Source: SZUA-265 sp965651905
GTDB taxonomy: Bacteria > Myxococcota_A > Polyangia > Polyangiales > Polyangiaceae
Assembly: GCA_965651905.1 (NCBI GenBank)
Contig: CBFGUG010000023.1
Span: forward strand, 36,725 to 100,724
DNA length: 64,000 nt
Reading direction: 5' to 3'
The position numbers and the translations under genes are program-made. The notes beneath the pieces were generated by a model. That model did no database searches. It was not told the origin of the DNA and saw only the letters and a program-made list of their open reading frames with translations. Shown here one piece after another: positions 54,537-64,000 of this stretch. Within the stretch, counting starts at the first letter, position 1, and each line of letters begins with the position of its first letter.

Positions 54537-56705
54537 TCACCACCACGCCTCGAGTGAGGCGTGAAAACTCCTGCTAGGCAGGGGAAGGCCGATGATGTCG
54601 AGCACGCGGGCGTCGAGCAGGTTGTTTCCGCTGACGGACAGGCGCATCTCGGGCTGCTTGAACTCCGCGCTGGCGTGGGCACCCCAAATCTGGTTTGCGG
54701 GCAGCGTCACTAGTCCAGCGGGGTCGACGTAACGGTTCGATCGGTAGAAGTGGGTAGCGCCCAGCGCAACCCGAGACAGCCCGAGACTCGGAAACCGGTC
54801 GTAGATCTCTGCTACTTGGTTCGCGACCAGCCTGGGCAATAGCGGCAGGATGTCGTTGGCGGTCGGGTTGGCCGTGCCTCGAGCTGTGGTTTCGCGCCCG
54901 TCGACGAGCGTCAGCGCGCTGCGCAGTGAAACGTGGTCGAACAGTGTGCTGGCAAGCGCTGCCTCGACGCCGCGAAACTTCGCGCTCCCGACGTTGTATG
55001 GCGAGAAGGCGTTGAGACTGGTGCGGCGATAACGGATCAAGTCGTCCGCCCAGCGCATGAACGCGAAGCTATCCAAGTCGACCTGCCAGCTTTCTCCCCC
55101 CAAGCTGGCTCGCACGCCCAAGTCGTAGTTGATGCTGCGTTCGTCACGCAGCTCTGGGTTACCGTCGACTACCACACTAGTCCCGTAGAGTTCGCCGAGC
55201 GTCGGCGGACGAGAGTAGCGGGCGAGGTTCGTGAGCAATGCCAGACTCGGTGTGAGCTCCACCAGTGCCCCCAACCGCGCATCCGGGCGTGAGGCTGTAC
55301 AGTAATCTCTGGAGGTCGAACGCAACTGACTCAGCTGCAAGAACTCTCCGTGGGTGGCTTCGCACCGCAACGCTAGCAGTCCGTGAGTCTGAAGCCACGG
55401 CAGCGCCCATGCGTTCACTTCCCCCGCGGCAGAAAGCGAATTACGATCGGCGTACCTGGGCTGTCCGCCGCGCGGCGCAATCGTCAGCTCAGCCGTTGCC
55501 AACTCCACGTTCGCCCCGCCAGCAACGTCATCAGTCGCCTGCCAGTCGAGCGAGAAACTCTGCCCGAAGCGCTTGCCATGCGCGTGTAGGTAGTCACTGC
55601 GCAGCGTGCGCAGCTCGCGCGCAGGATCGGTCACCGCGGCGTTTTCGACGATGGCACTGGTGCGAGACGAGATCTCACAGTCTGCGCCGCAGGAATGCGC
55701 AATGGATACGCCGCTGAGCAATCTGCGGAAGCGCCGCCGCGCCTGACGTGCTGGTGTCGTGGCAACCCCCGTCACGCCCTGCTCCCGATCGAACGCATTG
55801 AATACGCCGACCACGCGCGCGCGGCCGAACCGATACTGCCCGACGACCCACCCGTCGCTTTCGCTCACGTCGGCGTTGTGGCGCCGCCGCTCTTGCTCGT
55901 CTAGTTCGAAACGCTGGCCTTGATCATCCAAGAACCAATAGTCGTTGTCCGTGTGACTGCGGCGCAACGCCACCAGTGTACTGGCCCGTTCACTGGCGAC
56001 CTGCCCGGCCACCCAAGCGCCGCGTTCGCCGAAACTCCCCGCCTGCAGCGCTCCCCCGAGTCGCGTGTCCGAAGCCCGCTTCGGCTCCATGAACACCGCG
56101 CCACTGAGCCCGAGTCGCGACGCGCCCGATGGCGCGTTACCGCGATATACCTCCATGCGCGAAAGCATCCACAGTGGAACCGTGGACAGATCTGCTCCGC
56201 CCGTGATTTCGTCGTTCAGTCGTATGCCCGCGAGGTAAACGGGGGTTTGACTGGCGGCGGTACCACGAATGGACGCAGTCGCGGTCTCGCCAGCTCCCCC
56301 TGTGCGCCGCACATGAACGCCGGGGACGCGCGCAAGCACGTCCGCAGAGCTCTCCCCCGGTCGCGACAGTTGTTCACTGGTGAGCACGGTTGATGCGCCC
56401 GTAGGAACCCGCGGGCTCCTGACGAGTAGTGGACGTCGACCACGGACGATGACTTCACTCTGCGCGGGAGCCTGTCCGCGAGCGTCTTCAGCTGAAACGT
56501 CTGCAGCTACTTGGCTCGCCTTGGTTTCAACCCGAGTGTTGCCGCTCCCCTGCCCCTGTTGCGGACTCGAGGCCGTTGACGACTTCGGCATCACGGTCTG
56601 CGCGCGCACGTGCCCCAAGCCCAGCGTTCCGAGCAGTGCCGCACTCATCGCCAGTCGGACTCGGAGCCAACGCGGCGTGGCCGCGACGTACCTCAGGCGC
56701 CCCAC
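54537..56705 (-). CDS. btuB: TonB-dependent outer-membrane receptor, BtuB-like
   Basis: A 722-residue protein with a signal peptide (ending HVRAQ about residue 36), a TonB-box-like SEVIVRGRR, and a plug domain (VLTSEQLSRPGESSADVLARVPGV, IRGTAASQTPVYLAGIRLND, VPLWMLSRMEVYRG). A 22-strand barrel ends in an aromatic (LEAWW). The cobalamin riboswitch upstream and the neighbouring cob/btu genes identify the cargo as corrinoids. GTG 56705 is used; ATG 56648 would shorten the n-region. The propeller lipoprotein gene follows 19 bp after its stop. Confidence 0.88.
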   Translation of the reverse strand: MGRLRYVAATPRWLRVRLAMSAALLGTLGLGHVRAQTVMPKSSTASSPQQGQGSGNTRVETKASQVAADVSAEDARGQAPAQSEVIVRGRRPLLVRSPRVPTGASTVLTSEQLSRPGESSADVLARVPGVHVRRTGGAGETATASIRGTAASQTPVYLAGIRLNDEITGGADLSTVPLWMLSRMEVYRGNAPSGASRLGLSGAVFMEPKRASDTRLGGALQAGSFGERGAWVAGQVASERASTLVALRRSHTDNDYWFLDDQGQRFELDEQERRRHNADVSESDGWVVGQYRFGRARVVGVFNAFDREQGVTGVATTPARQARRRFRRLLSGVSIAHSCGADCEISSRTSAIVENAAVTDPARELRTLRSDYLHAHGKRFGQSFSLDWQATDDVAGGANVELATAELTIAPRGGQPRYADRNSLSAAGEVNAWALPWLQTHGLLALRCEATHGEFLQLSQLRSTSRDYCTASRPDARLGALVELTPSLALLTNLARYSRPPTLGELYGTSVVVDGNPELRDERSINYDLGVRASLGGESWQVDLDSFAFMRWADDLIRYRRTSLNAFSPYNVGSAKFRGVEAALASTLFDHVSLRSALTLVDGRETTARGTANPTANDILPLLPRLVANQVAEIYDRFPSLGLSRVALGATHFYRSNRYVDPAGLVTLPANQIWGAHASAEFKQPEMRLSVSGNNLLDARVLDIIGLPLPSRSFHASLEAWW

Positions 56706-56999
56706 GACGACGAGACCCGGCTCTCAGCCGAGTCTTCATGTCCGTTAGAGAGGTGAGAGTCGTGGCGGATGTTGCGCACGCCGAACCTGGCATGCGCGTT
56801 CAATCGCCCGCGCATGGCTGCAGCCAAACCGCCCCATGACGCCCGAGCCGTCGAACGCGAGTCGGCAGGCGACTGCGAACGCACACATGGCCGAAAACAC
56901 GGGTCTAGGTAGGGCTGAAGGTTCACTCTCTCCTCTCAAACGAGCGAGCTCGCGCTGTTTCGAGACTGCAACCCTTTCAAGCGAAAGGTTGCGTCCGCG
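56706..56999 (-). other. leader between the riboswitch and btuB, no gene seen
   Basis: This is the 294-nt untranslated stretch between the aptamer and the btuB start. Frames across it look like shadow. It should contain the expression platform of the riboswitch, but I could not identify a specific anti-SD or terminator pairing. Confidence 0.5.
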
Positions 57000-57170
57000 A
57001 GTAGGTCTTCCGGCTTCTGCCTCTTGCGTGCTTGCCTTCCCAGCGTTAGCCAGTGGCTTCGTAAGCACGCCTGAACAGTTACGGCGGCGGCTCCGCGCCG
57101 GAATTTCACCGGCTTCCCTTGGTAGACTAAACCACCCCGCGAGGGGACTCGAAGATGCCGGGGTGGTACT
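57000..57170 (-). ncRNA. cobalamin riboswitch upstream of btuB
   Basis: Read on the minus strand, the conserved parts come in order: GGGAAGCCGGTGAAATTCCGG, CGCGGAGCCGCCGCCGTAAC, GAAGCCACTGG, GCTGGGAAGG and the B12 box GCCGGAAGACCTAC (ending at 57001). This is the standard class I adenosylcobalamin aptamer order. It faces left towards btuB. The region 57171-57358 between the aptamer and the end of fdx should contain its promoter. Confidence 0.93.
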
Positions 57171-57358
57171 GCGCGCCCCGCCCGAGTGCAAGCTTCATCG
57201 ACGCAGTGCTCCGTCTCCGCCTCCTCGACCCGATTTTGGACGGCTTTTCGCGGAACGAGTCACGTCGACTAGCCGCTCCAGGCTATCTCAGCTCCGCCCA
57301 GGCAGTCTTTTGATCCCTGCTCGACTGGAGTGTGTCTAGGCTCGGTCCCACCACGACT

Positions 57359-57703
57359 TCAGGCGGGGCGTTCGACGTCGGGGTGCTCGTTGTAGAAGGC
57401 GTCTTTGCTCTCGCGCGAGATCAAGACCTCGACGGTCCCCTCGGAGATCAACTTCGCCTGACACCCCAGGCGCGACGTCAATTGCACGTCGAACGCCTTG
57501 TCGAGGATGTCTTCTTCGTCTTCTTCTGCTTCGCTCAAGTGCTCGGCTCCAGATTGCACATAAACGTGACACGTGGAGCACGCGCACACTCCGCCGCAGG
57601 CATCGCCCTCGGGCGCGCCCACTTTTTTCGACGCCTGAAGCAGGCTCGTGCCGAGTGGGACGTCGATGCTGAGCCCTTGTTCGATGAACTTGATGGTAGC
57701 CAT
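57359..57703 (-). CDS. fdx: Isc-type [2Fe-2S] ferredoxin
   Basis: ATG 57703 gives 114 residues. The four cluster ligands are Cys36, Cys42, Cys45 and Cys81 (pattern C-x5-C-x2-C and the distant SRLGCQAK), with the extra Cys40 also found in Isc ferredoxins. It supplies electrons for cluster assembly on IscU. It is the last gene of the operon and starts two bases after the hscA stop. The frame extends upstream into hscA but that part is shadow. Confidence 0.94.
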   Translation of the reverse strand: MATIKFIEQGLSIDVPLGTSLLQASKKVGAPEGDACGGVCACSTCHVYVQSGAEHLSEAEEDEEDILDKAFDVQLTSRLGCQAKLISEGTVEVLISRESKDAFYNEHPDVERPA

Positions 57704-57705
57704 GG

Positions 57706-59727
<2,022 letters not shown>

Positions 59728-59805
59728 CTAGGCTCGTGGATTCGTGTTGTGCAGCGCGCTGCCATCGAGGGCGGTGCAGTTGCGAGGTAAACGGCAAGGG
59801 AGCCG

Positions 59806-60453
59806 TCAGTCGAGTTCGTCCTCTATCGCCGCGACTTCGTCGAGGAAACGCCGAAGGTAACGCAAGCGCGAAAGGCACGCCGCAGCCGACGACAGTGCAG
59901 TGGCGAGTGCCGGGTCCGAAGAAGCGCCCGAATTAGTGTCTACGGCTTTGGACTCGCTGCTGGCTCGGGATGAATCGTCAAAAGCCGCGCTGTCCGCAAG
60001 TAGTCGAGCTACGGGCCCCGAGTCAAGCGCCTCTGATAGCTCCGAGAGCGCCGCGGCTTCACGCTCTCGGATGGGTCCAGCTAGCGCCAACGCTTCAGAC
60101 AAATTGCCGCTGCGTCGCGCTGCAGAAAGCGCTTCGCGTTGCTCCATGATGTCCATCAGAAACTCGGGATCGGCTCGCTCGAGTTGTTGAATCACGCTCG
60201 CCTGTTGCCCAGCTAGCTGCGCCGCACGCTCGATCAGCCACTTGGCGCGACGCAATGGATCCTTGAGCAGACGGTAGGCGTCGCCCACGTCGATCGCGCT
60301 GGCGAGAACACGCCTGCGTTGGGCTGCGGCGGCCTCAACGTGGCGGTCTGGGTGCAGGCTCTTGCTCAGTTGCCGATACGCCGCGTCGAGCAGTTTGCGG
60401 TCGAGCGCAAACTGCGGCGCCAAGCCCAGCGTCGAAAATGGGTTGGGGGTCAC
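59806..60453 (-). CDS. hscB: Fe-S assembly co-chaperone HscB (J-domain)
   Basis: A 215-residue protein with a GTG start. The N-terminal J-domain contains the HPD motif (His34-Asp36, LSKSLHPDRHVE). The C-terminal helical domain (ERADPEFLMDIMEQREAL) binds IscU. The middle (about 150-180) is Ser/Asp-rich and longer than in E. coli HscB. It delivers IscU to HscA and stimulates its ATPase. The gene order iscA-hscB-hscA-fdx is conserved. Confidence 0.9.
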   Translation of the reverse strand: MTPNPFSTLGLAPQFALDRKLLDAAYRQLSKSLHPDRHVEAAAAQRRRVLASAIDVGDAYRLLKDPLRRAKWLIERAAQLAGQQASVIQQLERADPEFLMDIMEQREALSAARRSGNLSEALALAGPIREREAAALSELSEALDSGPVARLLADSAAFDDSSRASSESKAVDTNSGASSDPALATALSSAAACLSRLRYLRRFLDEVAAIEDELD

Positions 60454-60489
60454 GCGACCTCCATCACTCGAATGCGAGCCACGTCACGT

Positions 60490-60933
60490 TCACTTGACCG
60501 TGAACGAGTGACCACAACCGCATTTCGTGGCTTCCTGGGGATTGAGGAACTTGAACCCCTGGAACATCATCGAGTTGGTGTAGTCGAGCGTCGAGCCAGC
60601 CAGATAGATCAGGCTCTTCTTGTCGACGTAAAACGTCACGCCATCGTACTCGCTGACGATGTCGCGCGCGCGGGGCGGATCGTCCGAAAACTCGATGACG
60701 TAGTTGAAGCCGCTGCAACCTCCGCCGCGCACACCCAAGCGCACCGCCGCGTCGGGGGTACCCCGCTGGTTCAGACGTTTCTTCGCGTATTCCACGGCAG
60801 CCGGCGAGATGTTCACCCCTTGCCGCGAAGGCGCGCGCGCTCCGCTCTGCGGTGCACTGCTCTCTGCTTCGCCCTTGGGCGAACTGGGCGGCGTGCTCGG
60901 GGCTGCGTCGGGGGTTGGTGTCGCGGTGTGCAT
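60490..60933 (-). CDS. iscA: IscA-type iron-sulfur carrier protein with N-terminal extension
   Basis: A 147-residue protein. The HesB/IscA domain (about 39-147) has the three cluster ligands: Cys73 (GGGCSGF), Cys138 and Cys140 (TKCGCGHSF). A low-complexity Pro/Ser/Ala extension of about 38 residues precedes it; the alternative starts within it are not ATG. It is an A-type carrier for Fe-S cluster transfer. It lies between iscU and hscB. Confidence 0.93.
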   Translation of the reverse strand: MHTATPTPDAAPSTPPSSPKGEAESSAPQSGARAPSRQGVNISPAAVEYAKKRLNQRGTPDAAVRLGVRGGGCSGFNYVIEFSDDPPRARDIVSEYDGVTFYVDKKSLIYLAGSTLDYTNSMMFQGFKFLNPQEATKCGCGHSFTVK

Positions 60934-60986
60934 TTGAAACCTGGAGAGGGGGAACGGCCTATTCGAAGCTCAATGGGCCTCGAAGC

Positions 60987-61388
60987 TCAGGTAGCCAGCG
61001 CCTTCTTGGCGGCTTGCTTCTTGCGATAGTCTTCGATCGCGCTCTTGATTGCGTCTTCCGCAAGCACGGAGCAGTGAATCTTGACGGGCGGCAAGTTGAG
61101 CTCCTCGGCGATTTGACTGTTGCTGAGCTTCTCTGCCTCGTCGACGTTCTTGCCTTTGATCCATTCCGTCGCCAGCGACGAGGAGGCGATGGCCGAACCG
61201 CAGCCGAAGGTCTTGAACTTCGCGTCTTCGATCACGCCGGCTTCGTTGACCTGAATTTGCAGACGCATGACGTCACCACAAGCTGGGGCGCCAACCAAGC
61301 CAGTCCCGACGCTGTCGTCTTCTTTGTTCAGGGTGCCCACGTTGCGTGGGTTTTCGTAGTGCTCTAGTACTTTTTCGCTGTAGGCCAT
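60987..61388 (-). CDS. iscU: Fe-S cluster scaffold IscU
   Basis: A 133-residue protein with the scaffold ligands Cys37 and Asp39 (GAPACGDVM), Cys63 (TFGCGSA), His105 and Cys106 (KIHCSVLAEDA), and the HscA-binding motif LPPVK at 99-103. It receives sulfur from IscS and builds the [2Fe-2S] cluster. The length is normal. A 105-bp spacer separates it from iscS. Confidence 0.96.
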   Translation of the reverse strand: MAYSEKVLEHYENPRNVGTLNKEDDSVGTGLVGAPACGDVMRLQIQVNEAGVIEDAKFKTFGCGSAIASSSLATEWIKGKNVDEAEKLSNSQIAEELNLPPVKIHCSVLAEDAIKSAIEDYRKKQAAKKALAT

Positions 61389-61493
61389 TGGTCTTTGCTC
61401 ATCGTTGGATTGCTGAAGGTTAATGGCTGAACGCTCATACGAGGCAGGGAGTTTCCGTAGGGTTTCTGCCCGGGCGTTTCCAGCCTGGGGCGG

Positions 61494-62717
61494 TCAGTGT
61501 GCCGCCCATTCGATCGATTTGATGTCCACACCTTCCTGGTGCATTTCGTACAGGGGTGACATAGCGCGCAACTTGTTCACCTTTCCGATGACCAGGTCGG
61601 CGACGAAGTCCACTTCTTCTTCGGTGTTGAAGCGCCCGAGTCCGAAGCGGATCGACGAGTGCGCCAGATCCTCGTCCAGACCCATGGAGTGCAGCACGTA
61701 GCTGGGCTCCAGGCTGGCGCTGGTGCACGCTGAACCGCTCGACACCGCCACGTCTTTGATCGCCATCATCAGCGCTTCGCCTTCCACGAACGCAAACGAG
61801 ACGTTGAGATTGCCCGGGAGGCGATTGTCTTCGCTGCCGTTGAGAATCACCTCGTCGAGCGCACTCGTCAGACGCGAGTACAAACGGTCGCGCAACGCAC
61901 GAATCCGCGGCTCTTCCTGGGCGCGCTCGCTCTGCATGAGTTCACACGCTTTGGCGAAGCCCACGATGGCTGGCACGTTGAGCGTGCCCGAACGATTGCC
62001 GCGCTCGTGGCCGCCGCCGTCCATCTGTGCGGTGAGGCGTACGCGCGGCTTGCTGCGTCGCACGTACAGCGCGCCAATGCCCTTGGGCCCGTAGATCTTG
62101 TGCGCGGTGATCGACGCCAAGTCGACGTTCATCTTCTCCACGTCGAAGTCGGTCTTGCCCACGCCTTGTACGGCGTCCGTGTGCAGCAAGACGCCCTTCG
62201 CACGTGTGATCTTGCCAATTGCTTCGAGCGGTTGAATCGTGCCGACCTCGTTGTTGGCGAGCATCACGCTCACCAGGATCGTCTTGTCGGTGATGGCGGC
62301 GGCGATCGATTCGGGGGTGACGATGCCGTCGGGTCCCGCGCTGACGTACGTGACCTCGAAGCCTTGTTTCTCCAAGCGCTTGCATGAATCGAGCACCGCC
62401 TTGTGCTCGATGGTCGTGGTCACGATGTGATTGCCGCGGCTCTTGTAATACTCGGCCACGCCCTTGATCGCCAGGTTGTCACTCTCGGTCGCGCCCGAGG
62501 TGAAGACGATCTCTTTGCCGCTGCTCGCGCCGATGAAGCTCGCGATCTGGTCGCGTGCGTCTTCGACCGCAGCTTCAGCCTCCCAGCCGTACCGATGGGT
62601 GCGGCTGGCGGCGTTGCCGAACTGCGAGTCGAAGTGCGGCAGCATCGCCTGCACCACGCGCGGGTCGACGCGGGTGGTGGCGTGGTTGTCCATGTAGATG
62701 GGGAACTGAAGAGTCAT
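61494..62717 (-). CDS. iscS: cysteine desulfurase IscS
   Basis: ATG 62717, inside the end of the MerR gene (ATGA overlap), gives 407 residues. The start is PIYMDNHATTRVDP. PLP-binding Lys207 is in SITAHKIYGPKG, and catalytic Cys331 is in SSGSACTSASLEPSYVL. It converts cysteine to alanine and hands the persulfide to IscU. The frame is open for another 60 codons upstream, but these overlap the MerR gene and show no similarity. Confidence 0.96.
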   Translation of the reverse strand: MTLQFPIYMDNHATTRVDPRVVQAMLPHFDSQFGNAASRTHRYGWEAEAAVEDARDQIASFIGASSGKEIVFTSGATESDNLAIKGVAEYYKSRGNHIVTTTIEHKAVLDSCKRLEKQGFEVTYVSAGPDGIVTPESIAAAITDKTILVSVMLANNEVGTIQPLEAIGKITRAKGVLLHTDAVQGVGKTDFDVEKMNVDLASITAHKIYGPKGIGALYVRRSKPRVRLTAQMDGGGHERGNRSGTLNVPAIVGFAKACELMQSERAQEEPRIRALRDRLYSRLTSALDEVILNGSEDNRLPGNLNVSFAFVEGEALMMAIKDVAVSSGSACTSASLEPSYVLHSMGLDEDLAHSSIRFGLGRFNTEEEVDFVADLVIGKVNKLRAMSPLYEMHQEGVDIKSIEWAAH

Positions 62718-63349
62718 GATTCGTTTGCTGTAACTTCTGTTGCAGGAGTGCTGGAGCGCCGTGCGCTCAGGATCTCGCGCCCACGCGGTTGGGCGAGAGC
62801 ATCTAACCGCGCACCGAGCACGAGTTCGGGCGTGGTAGTCGAACTGTCGTGGCGATTGCACTGAAAACAGCCCGCCGGGCTCTCGTTGCTCGTGCAATCG
62901 CTATCGCAGGTGTCCAGAAACTCGACACTGGCCGCTAGCTCCGACTCGAGCGCCTGAAACTCACGGATGGATTCGCGCACCTCCGCGAGCTTGGCGCTGT
63001 AGACGTCGCGCAGTTGCGCTGCCGCCAAACGCGCAGACTCCGACGAAGCACGGCGCTGCACGATCGCCTGAATGTCCGTCAACGACAGACCCAGGCTCTG
63101 CATCTTGCTGATCCAGCGCACGCGCACCTTGGCGTCGGGAGAGAACAGCCGATAGCGCCCCTTGGAGCGTTTCGCGGGTTCGATCAACCCGAGCCCTTCG
63201 TACAGATGAATCGCGCGCACGGTCTTGCCCGTACTGCGCGCCAAATCGCCCACCTGCAGTAGATCGTCCGCCGCGGCGTCGAGTGACGGCGCTGAAGGGA
63301 GCTCAGCGTCGGGTGCGATCGCGAGGCGTCGGCGCTCTGAGTTAGCCAC
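62714..63349 (-). CDS. MerR-family regulator with C-terminal four-cysteine cluster, head of the isc operon
   Basis: GTG 63349 with TTGGAGG six bases upstream gives 211 residues; no ATG exists before the DNA-binding domain. Residues about 30-100 are a MerR winged helix (LLQVGDLARSTGKTVRAIHL, then YEGLGLIEPAKRSKGRYRLF). A coiled-coil dimer helix follows (110-145), then Cys148-x3-Cys152-x8-Cys161-x2-Cys164. The cysteines lie where SoxR holds its cluster. It overlaps iscS by four bases, taking the place iscR has in other bacteria. I infer Fe-S or metal sensing and control of the operon. The last 45 residues are disordered. Confidence 0.8.
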   Translation of the reverse strand: MANSERRRLAIAPDAELPSAPSLDAAADDLLQVGDLARSTGKTVRAIHLYEGLGLIEPAKRSKGRYRLFSPDAKVRVRWISKMQSLGLSLTDIQAIVQRRASSESARLAAAQLRDVYSAKLAEVRESIREFQALESELAASVEFLDTCDSDCTSNESPAGCFQCNRHDSSTTTPELVLGARLDALAQPRGREILSARRSSTPATEVTANES

Positions 63350-63888
63350 GGCGGCCTCCAAGCTGCGCACTCGCGGAGCGAAAGTGACAGCGACCAGCTC
63401 CGGACTGGGCACCAGTAGCAGCAAAAAGCGAACGGATGCGCTCTGTAGCGAAGCCCTGACTGTGGGTAAGCTGGGAGTTCTGTGGAAACGCGATCGGCAC
63501 CCCGTCGCCACCGCCTCGACGAACGCCCCCAAAAAGCCCTTGAAAGTCGCGACTTGAGTCGCGCAAGCACGCACCAAACCTCACCGAGCGTCCTGTGGAC
63601 GCACGTACTCCGCAGGATGCGGATGGAGAGGAATTGGACTCGTACAGCATGGTTTCGGACTCGGCCGACGCTCGGCTTTCTCTGGCTGACGCTGCAACAG
63701 CTGCACAAGTGCACAGCTGTAGCGAAAGCTCCAACAGTAACCCTTACACAAGGGTGAGGGTTGATACCGGGCGACTTAGCCCTGGCGTGAGCCGCTGTCA
63801 AGCGACACCCCGCCCCACGACTCGGCGGCCCACCAAAACCACAAACAAAGCAGCTAGCTGGCCGTTTTTCGCCAACTGCTCAGCAAGC
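63350..63888. other. upstream region of the isc operon and tRNA gene, two dyads
   Basis: This 539 bp region contains no gene I can support. It holds two inverted repeats: 63697-63720 (ACAGCTG, 10 bases, CAGCTGT) and 63740-63761 (below). Both lie about 350-410 bp upstream of the MerR gene start. Confidence 0.45.
63740..63761. promoter_or_regulatory. candidate MerR-type operator dyad
   Basis: ACCCTT-ACAC-AAGGGT (63740-63755) is a perfect dyad. The same stretch also fits ACCCT-N12-AGGGT (22 bp, 63740-63761), close to the dyads bound by MerR-family proteins such as CadR. I could not place a matching -35/-10 pair around it. Confidence 0.3.
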
Positions 63889-63916
63889 TTGACACCACAT
63901 CGTCAAAGACTATGTT
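63889..63916 (+). promoter_or_regulatory. promoter of the initiator tRNA gene
   Basis: TTGACA (63889-63894) and TATGTT (63911-63916) with a 16-bp spacer stand six bases before the mature tRNA 5' end, the spacing expected for a stable-RNA promoter with almost no leader. Confidence 0.75.
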
Positions 63917-63922
63917 TCGCGC

Positions 63923-63999
<77 letters not shown>

Positions 64000-64000
64000 A

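Overview
The window reads as an ordinary stretch of chromosome from a GC-rich member of the Myxococcota (myxobacteria). The taxonomic signs are: a secreted protein ending in a MYXO-CTERM type sorting signal (741-1853), a lipoprotein built of ten myxobacterial Cys-rich repeats around a fibro-slime domain (14901-17408), a recA with a long low-complexity N-terminal extension, Pro/Ala-rich tails on SecG and CdaA, and several GTG starts. I saw no insertion sequence, phage gene, CRISPR array or rRNA. The only tRNA is an initiator tRNA-Met at the right edge.

Layout, left part (1-28 kb). It begins with a truncated alpha/beta hydrolase and continues with an LPMO-like secreted protein, a heme monooxygenase/AI-2E exporter pair, a HAD phosphatase, a large membrane protein, an m5U-type rRNA methyltransferase, a GT-C glycosyltransferase, lipoproteins, an orphan MshEN-domain protein, MgtE, a LAS-type peptidase and the fibro-slime lipoprotein. 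After these come recA and yifB, an NtrC-type activator, the muramidase NamZ, a proline aminopeptidase and a translationally coupled MNIO (DUF692)/BufC pair with no obvious precursor peptide gene.

Middle part (27-45 kb). A cyclic-di-AMP locus has the phosphodiesterase pgpH divergent from folP-cdaA-cdaR, with a perfect palindrome between them. Next are the AMIN, SurA-like and UPF0158 genes with glpK, then an FHA-GAF-adenylate cyclase. A glycolytic/secretion cluster follows: gap, a PGK homologue, tpiA, secG and a glycosyltransferase. The PGK homologue has lost essentially every substrate- and nucleotide-binding motif, which is the most striking observation in the window.

Right part (45-64 kb). 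There is a cobalamin locus: cobQ, cobO, a cobalamin riboswitch, then the tightly overlapping operon cobU-cobT-cobS-btuC-btuD-btuF. Facing it, under a second cobalamin riboswitch, are a BtuB-like TonB receptor and an acidic-linker beta-propeller lipoprotein that resembles BtuG of Bacteroidota in context. Last is a complete isc operon (merR-iscS-iscU-iscA-hscB-hscA-fdx). Its first gene is not iscR but a MerR-family regulator with a C-terminal four-cysteine cluster, a candidate Fe-S sensor.

Start codons were chosen from family length, Shine-Dalgarno (SD) spacing and overlap with the upstream gene. All functional calls rest on recognised motifs in the sequence; none was confirmed by a search.
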